Assembly (NCBI GenBank): GCA_964465915.1
Contig: CAYXMJ010000130.1
Span: 1-8,876, forward strand
DNA length: 8,876 nucleotides
Direction: 5' to 3'
Source: CAVPHV01 sp964465915
GTDB taxonomy: Bacteria > Actinomycetota > Acidimicrobiia > Spongiisociales > UBA5794
A program made the position numbers and the translations under genes. Under the pieces are notes generated by a model. It was not told where the DNA came from, searched no databases, and saw nothing but the letters and a program-made list of their open reading frames with translations. Below, in pieces: positions 1 through 7,100 of the stretch; the first letter of the stretch is position 1, and each line of letters starts with the position of its first letter.

Positions 1-254
1 TAGGAGCCGTGCTCGACCAGCTTCCCGTGGTCGAGCGGAGCCGGATAGGCCGTCAGGTGTCCCCGAATCTGAAAGACACCGTCGATGGCCAAGCCTCCGC
101 CGGCAACCACCAATACCCAGCCGAGCGCGGCCACGATGCCGCGAACGTCCCGCTCCGGAGCCCACAACAAGGCTGCGGCGACAACCCCGAACGCGATCAC
201 CTGGGCTGCCACCCACCATCCGCCGCGCGCTGCAAAACCAGATCCACCGTTCAT
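1..254 (-). CDS. N-terminal part of an ICMT-like membrane methyltransferase (runs off left edge)
   Basis: Eighty-four codons are visible from an ATG at 252-254; the rest lies beyond the left edge. An AGGG about 9 nt upstream of the ATG could serve as ribosome binding site. The translation has two hydrophobic stretches, roughly residues 13-31 and 39-59 (LGWVLVVAGGLAIDGVF). These are followed by a segment around residues 63-83 with the pattern T-x-Y-P-x-P then K-L-V-x-x-G. That pattern resembles the conserved pre-catalytic segment of isoprenylcysteine carboxyl methyltransferase (ICMT) / phospholipid methyltransferase-like membrane proteins, where a P-x-P and L-V-x-x-G-x-Y-R-x-x-R-H-P run leads into the SAM-binding part. 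The RHP motif itself would lie off-window, so the assignment rests on the N-terminal half. In bacteria the substrates of these proteins are mostly unknown. It begins 40 bp after the stop of the upstream membrane protein gene and may be the third gene of an operon. Confidence 0.6.
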   Translation of the reverse strand, partial: MNGGSGFAARGGWWVAAQVIAFGVVAAALLWAPERDVRGIVAALGWVLVVAGGGLAIDGVFQIRGHLTAYPAPLDHGKLVEHGS

Positions 255-294
255 GAATGGCAACCCTAGGTTCGCAACGACGCTGTGTTGCGGA

Positions 295-747
295 TCAGCG
301 AGCGGCCGGTGGCCTCCCCGACGAACGCGGGCGCCGAAGTTCGCGCACCCACCAGGCACCGCCGAACAGCGGAGCGAGGACCATCCAGAGCCACATCCAG
401 CCGTCGACGACGACAAGACCGAAGTTCTCCAGACTCGCCAGTTCGCCGTAGGTGATCCAGAACTGCAGGTACGAGGTAGCGATCAGAACGACCGCAGTAG
501 AGACGCCGACCCGTACCGCCAACTCGGCCCGGTGCCAGCGCCACACCAGAGCGACTGCGATGGCTACCACGAGCACCAGCGTCCAGAACGTCCAGTTCGC
601 CTGGTCGCGAGACATGCCGAGTCCGAGCCGAGAGTCGTCGAAGATCACGTTGTCGAGGAACTTGGGCCAGGCCTCGTAGAGCACGAGGGATGCGAGCGAC
701 ATCTGAGCGCCGAGGGCGCTGACAAACAGGTCCGTGAGCGGTCTCAT
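295..747 (-). CDS. Hypothetical membrane protein, about three helices
   Basis: I do not recognise this 150-aa protein. It has a short N-terminal region that is partly hydrophobic, then three clear membrane segments at about residues 53-71 (TLVLVVAIAVALVW), 80-100 and 115-134 (WMWLWMVLAPLFGGAWWV). It ends in a basic tail rich in Arg and Pro. Several Trp residues flank the segments, as is usual at membrane interfaces. I chose the ATG at 745-747 because the protein then begins MRPLTDLFVSALG. In-frame GTG (769-771) and TTG (781-783) codons allow up to 12 more residues, and none of the three has a good Shine-Dalgarno, so the start is uncertain. The stop TGA is at 295-297. It follows the upstream membrane protein gene by 57 bp (21 bp if the TTG is used) and precedes the ICMT-like gene by 40 bp. 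The hydrophobic pattern supports this frame over the Arg-rich or low-complexity alternatives on either strand. Confidence 0.65.
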   Translation of the reverse strand: MRPLTDLFVSALGAQMSLASLVLYEAWPKFLDNVIFDDSRLGLGMSRDQANWTFWTLVLVVAIAVALVWRWHRAELAVRVGVSTAVVLIATSYLQFWITYGELASLENFGLVVVDGWMWLWMVLAPLFGGAWWVRELRRPRSSGRPPAAR

Positions 748-804
748 GTCGTTGAGTATGACACCCGGCACACCGCGGACCAAGGGCCCAAGACTCAGAA
801 TGGG

Positions 805-1230
805 TCAGGCGACGTCCTGGATCGGAACCGATGAGGCACCGCGCGACCAGTCGAGGCGGCTGACAAGCAATTGGGCAACAACCCCGGCGATGACGGCCAT
901 CGCGATGTAGAGCAGCGCCGGATCCGGCCTGACGACCAGCCACACGACATAGGCGGGGTACGGCAGAAGGCCGGCGATGACGAAGACGGAGAAGCCGGTC
1001 TTGGCGGCGTCAGAATAGAAAGGCCGGGTCGCCAACCAGGCACCCAGGCCGGCAACCGCCGATGCCGTCAACCAGAAGGCCCCGCCGATCAGCACGTTGA
1101 CCCACGTCTCGTCCGGGGCGCGATCGAAGAGGTTCACGAACACCACAGCCACAACGAGCGCGCCGATGACGCTGCCACAGGCGGCCGCAATGGCGCCACG
1201 AATTCGAGACGGTGTATCCGGTACTCCCAC
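805..1230 (-). CDS. Hypothetical four-helix membrane protein
   Basis: This 141-aa protein starts with GTG (1228-1230), the first usable start after an in-frame stop near 1264. It has four predicted membrane helices at about residues 11-35, 44-67, 78-100 and 106-126, with short charged connections such as DRAPDETW and RPFYSDAAKTG. No catalytic or binding motif is visible and I cannot place it in a family. It is the first of three minus-strand genes that all encode membrane proteins. A perfect TATAAT lies on the same strand about 85 bp upstream, so it is probably the promoter-proximal gene of the group. A transporter subunit, a membrane accessory protein or an uncharacterised small integral membrane protein are all possible; nothing in the sequence decides. 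Confidence 0.7.
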   Translation of the reverse strand: MGVPDTPSRIRGAIAAACGSVIGALVVAVVFVNLFDRAPDETWVNVLIGGAFWLTASAVAGLGAWLATRPFYSDAAKTGFSVFVIAGLLPYPAYVVWLVVRPDPALLYIAMAVIAGVVAQLLVSRLDWSRGASSVPIQDVA

Positions 1231-1314
1231 GTCGACAAGCCTACGCGGGCAAACCCCGCTCTGTCACTCGGTTCTTCGGCAATCTCGAACCAAGGTTGAT
1301 AGTCCAAGACTCAG

Positions 1315-1320
1315 ATTATA
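1315..1320 (-). promoter_or_regulatory. Perfect -10 hexamer for the minus-strand membrane-protein genes
   Basis: Read on the minus strand this is TATAAT, an exact match to the sigma-70-type -10 consensus. It lies about 85 bp upstream of the GTG of the four-helix membrane protein. No good TTGACA-like -35 sits at 16-19 bp; the best candidates are GAATAC and AGAATA. The match could be chance, but this is the only AT-rich stretch in a GC-rich region and lies between divergent genes. Confidence 0.4.
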
Positions 1321-1331
1321 TGGCATAGATC

Positions 1332-1340
1332 TGGTAGTAT
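1332..1340 (+). promoter_or_regulatory. Extended -10-like element, possible clpB promoter
   Basis: TGG followed by TAGTAT matches the extended -10 form (TGn plus TAnnAT) on the plus strand and would place a transcript start near 1347, giving a leader of about 47 nt before the clpB ATG. No clear -35 is seen at the right distance. A TTGATA at 1296-1301 is too far upstream to pair with it. I saw no HAIR (CTTGAGT-N7-ACTCAAG) or CIRCE repeat of the kind that binds HspR or HrcA. Confidence 0.3.
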
Positions 1341-1370
1341 TCTGGTTGTGATTGGGGAGATACCACCAAA

Positions 1371-1376
1371 GAAGGA
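1371..1376 (+). promoter_or_regulatory. Candidate clpB ribosome binding site, unusually far from the ATG
   Basis: GAAGGA is the best Shine-Dalgarno-like hexamer before clpB, but 17 nt of A/C-rich sequence separate it from the ATG at 1394, against a usual 5-9 nt. No start codon in the clpB frame lies at the normal distance. The only earlier in-frame start, TTG at 1352, lies upstream of the hexamer and would add 14 non-conserved residues. Confidence 0.4.
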
Positions 1377-1393
1377 ACAACCCAACCCAAGCC

Positions 1394-3964
<2,571 letters not shown>

Positions 3965-3994
3965 GACCACAGCCTCACCGACTCCACTAGTCCA

Positions 3995-4028
3995 GAAGCC
4001 CCCTTCCCGAGCTTGGGGAGGGGGCTTC
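3995..4028. terminator. Intergenic hairpin, probable bidirectional terminator
   Basis: Arms 3995-4008 and 4015-4028 pair over 14 positions (GAAGCCCCCTTCCC with GGGGAGGGGGCTTC), with one G-U wobble when read on the plus strand and a 6-nt loop, GAGCTT. It lies 30 bp after the clpB stop and 23 bp beyond the stop of the convergent surface-protein gene, so it can serve both transcripts. Neither side has a T-tract, which is common for terminators in GC-rich actinobacteria. Confidence 0.75.
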
Positions 4029-4051
4029 ACGACGTGTGGATCATGATCTCG

Positions 4052-4180
4052 CTACGGACCGGAGGCTGTCGACTCCTCGTCTTCCCGTCGCCGTGTCACC
4101 GCCAGCAGCAGCAGGCCTGCGCCGAGGAGGAGTAGTCCGACGACCAGGATCCTGGCGAGCTCGGCTCCGGTGCGCGGGAG
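4052..4180 (-). other. LPXTG cell-wall sorting signal
   Basis: The last 42 residues have the three parts of a sortase substrate. LPRTG (4180-4166) is followed by a hydrophobic segment (ILVVGLLLLGAGLLLLAV) and a short charged tail beginning TRRRE. A class A/E-type sortase elsewhere in the genome would be expected to cleave between Thr and Gly and attach the protein to the cell wall. Confidence 0.93.
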
Positions 4181-7100
4181 CTGGCCGATGACGATCGTGA
4201 CCGAGTCGACGTTGTCGGTCACATCTGGTTCACCCACCGGTCCGGTTACCACGACCACTGCGGTGTTGGTGATCTCGTCACCGGGCGAACCTGACACGGT
4301 GGTGTTGATGGTGATCGTGGCGGTGCCGCCGGCCGCGAGATCGCCGTCGAGCACGCACTCCACCGTTTGGCCGTTCACGGTGCACGTCCAGCCAGGTGCA
4401 CTGACACCGTTGATGATCAACGCTGCGGGTACCTCGTCCGTGACCGTGATCGGGCCGAAGGCGGTTGCGGGGCCTTGATTGGTGACCGTCAACGTGTAGT
4501 CCAAGGGCTCATTGGGCTGAGGATCGCCCGATGAGGTCTTGGTGAGCACCAGGTTGAACCCACCGACATACCCAAAGTCGACGTTCTCAGTGGTCTCTCC
4601 CGGGTTCACAGTGACCGGTGTCTGGCCGTCGAGGACGCCGTCGGGATCAAAGGTCGGTTGGAGGTCGGCCGGCACCGTAGCGAGATCCACCACCACCACG
4701 TAGTCACCTGCCGGAACATCGATGAAGTCGTACGTGCCGTCTGGGTTCGTGACCGTGGTCCCGATCACGACATCGTCACCGCTGCCGACAATCCCATCGG
4801 GGCCGGGATCGATCAGCTCCACCGTCACACCTCCGATCCCGGTCTCACCGGGATCGATCACACCATCGGAGTCATCATCGACCCAGACCGCTCCGGTGAC
4901 GTTGCCGAGCTCGTCGAACACCACCGGGGTGGGGTCATTGTTATCCGTCGGGTTCCCGTTGCTGTCGGGATCCACGTCGGGACCATCCTGTGACACATCG
5001 CCCACGGTCGTTCCGCCCGGTGAAGTTCCGCTTGCGGTCGCCGTGTTCCAGTAGGGACCAAGCTCCGTGCCCGGCGTCACCACAACCGTGATATCGATCG
5101 TGCCGGAGGCGCCCACGGCGAGGGTGTCCGAGCCGGTGAGCAGGTCGATGTCGGCGGCTCCGTCGAAGGTGCCGGACGTCGTGAATGTTGCCGAAGATAC
5201 GGTGACCACGCTCCACGTCTGCGCCGGGGCGAAGGTGGTCGCCAGATCGTCCTGGACCTGGACCCCGGCCAGCTCCACATCACCGGTGTTCTCGACAACG
5301 AGTGTGTAGGTGACATCGAACGACCCGTCACCGTTGCTCGTCGGACCCGCCGTGACGTCCTTGGCGATACCGATCGATGGCGCCTCGTCGAACGATACGG
5401 GCGTCGGGTCGTCCTCCACCGGGACGCCATCACCGTCTGGGTCCGGATCGACCCCGTCGGTCGAATCGTCGGTCACCGTCCCGCCGCTCGGGGTGGTACC
5501 GACGACCGTCGCGGTGTTGTCGTACGGACCGGGATCGGCTCCCGGTGTCACCGTGAAGGAAATCTGAACGGTGCCCGTGTCGCCCGCATCGAGCGACTGG
5601 CCCGCAGCCAGGATGTTCGACGCCGCCGTGCCATCCCACCCCGGGTTCGCCGCCAAGGTCCCGTCGATTGCCGCAAAACCTGTTGGCGAGATCGCTGCAA
5701 ATTGGGTCACCACGTCGTCGTAGATGGCGAGCTCCGACACGGTCACGCCACCCAGGTTCTCGACGGTGAGCAGATAGGTCACGCCGTAGGTGCCGTCCCC
5801 ATTGTTGACGACACTGGACACCGCCTTCGCCAGCCCGATCACCGCCGGGGAAACGACCGCGTTGTCCTCGTCGTCCTCGGACTGGTCACCATCGTCGTTG
5901 TTCGGCGTCGAGTCCGGGTCGAACTGGTCGCTCGCCGTCACCTCAGCGACGTTGACGTGGTCGGCTGGGGGTGCCTCGACCGTTGCATCAAACGTCACCA
6001 CCGCGGGGGCACCGGTCGTCACCGTCAGGCCCGACCACGTGATCGTCGAACCCACCAGCGTCCCGCCGCCCGAGATGTTCGAGATACTCGAGTAGCCCGC
6101 GGGCACCACGTCCTCGACTGCGACACCGGTCGCATCATCCGGGCCGGCATTGGTGACCGTGATCGTGAACGTCACCACGTCACCGATCACCGGGGTGGCA
6201 TCGTCAACCGTCTTGGTCAGCGACAGATCGGCCTGCTCTGGCGTGACCGCAGCGTTGTCCTCGTCGTCCTCTGACTGGTCACCGTCATCGTTGCCGGGCG
6301 TCGAATCCGGATCGAACTGATCCGATGCGGTCACCTCAGCCACATTCACATACTCACCGGCAGCACCCGTCGGAGCTACCACAGTGGCGTCGAAGGTCAG
6401 GACCAACGGCGTCGCCGTCGACACCGACAAACCGGACCACGTGATCGTCGAACCGACCAGCGTCCCCCCACTCGAAATGCTCGTGATGTTCGAGTACCCG
6501 GCCGGGACCGTGTCCTCAACCGCCACCCCCGTAGCGTCATCTGGACCCCGATTCGACACGGTCACGGTGAACGTCACGACATCGCCCACATTCGGGGACG
6601 CATCCGACACCGACTTGACCAACTCCAAGTCGGCCTCTTGCGGAACCACGGACGTGTTGTCCTCGTCATCCTCCGACTGGTCACCATCATCATTGCCCGG
6701 CACCGAGTCAGGGTCGAATTGATCAGAAGCCGTCACCTCAGCCACGTTCCCGTAGTCCGCTGGTGGGGCCACCACGGTCGCCTCGAAGGTCACCACGATC
6801 GACCCGAACGCGGGCACCGACAAGCCCGACCACGTGATCGTCGAACCAACCAACGACCCACCATTCGAAATGCTGGAGATAGCGGAGTACCCGCCCGGCA
6901 CCACGTCCTGGACCGCCACACCCGTAGCGTCATCCGGACCCAAGTTCGACACGGAGATCGTGAACGTCACCACATCACCAACATTCGGTGACACATCCGA
7001 CACCGACTTCACCAACTCGAGATCGGCCCGCTGTGGAACCACGGACGCGTTGTCCTCATCATCCTCAGACTGATCCCCATCGTCATTACCCGGCGTCGAG

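Noticed and set aside
85..834. A 249-codon plus-strand open frame over the left membrane-protein genes
   Set aside because: Its product is low-complexity, rich in Pro, His, Arg and Asp, with no domain. It lies antisense to frames with clear membrane helices, so it is a GC-rich shadow.
266..943. A 225-codon minus-strand open frame bridging the two small membrane-protein genes
   Set aside because: The product is Arg-rich with no hydrophobic or motif pattern and overlaps two better-supported frames on the same strand.
1245..1259. Small hairpin GCGGG-N5-CCCGC just upstream of the minus-strand GTG start
   Set aside because: A 5-bp stem is expected by chance in GC-rich DNA, and there is no T-tract or conserved riboswitch feature.
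1352..1393. A TTG start giving ClpB 14 extra residues
   Set aside because: The extra residues are not ClpB-like, and the family start MDIN-x-FTQKAQ begins at the ATG at 1394.
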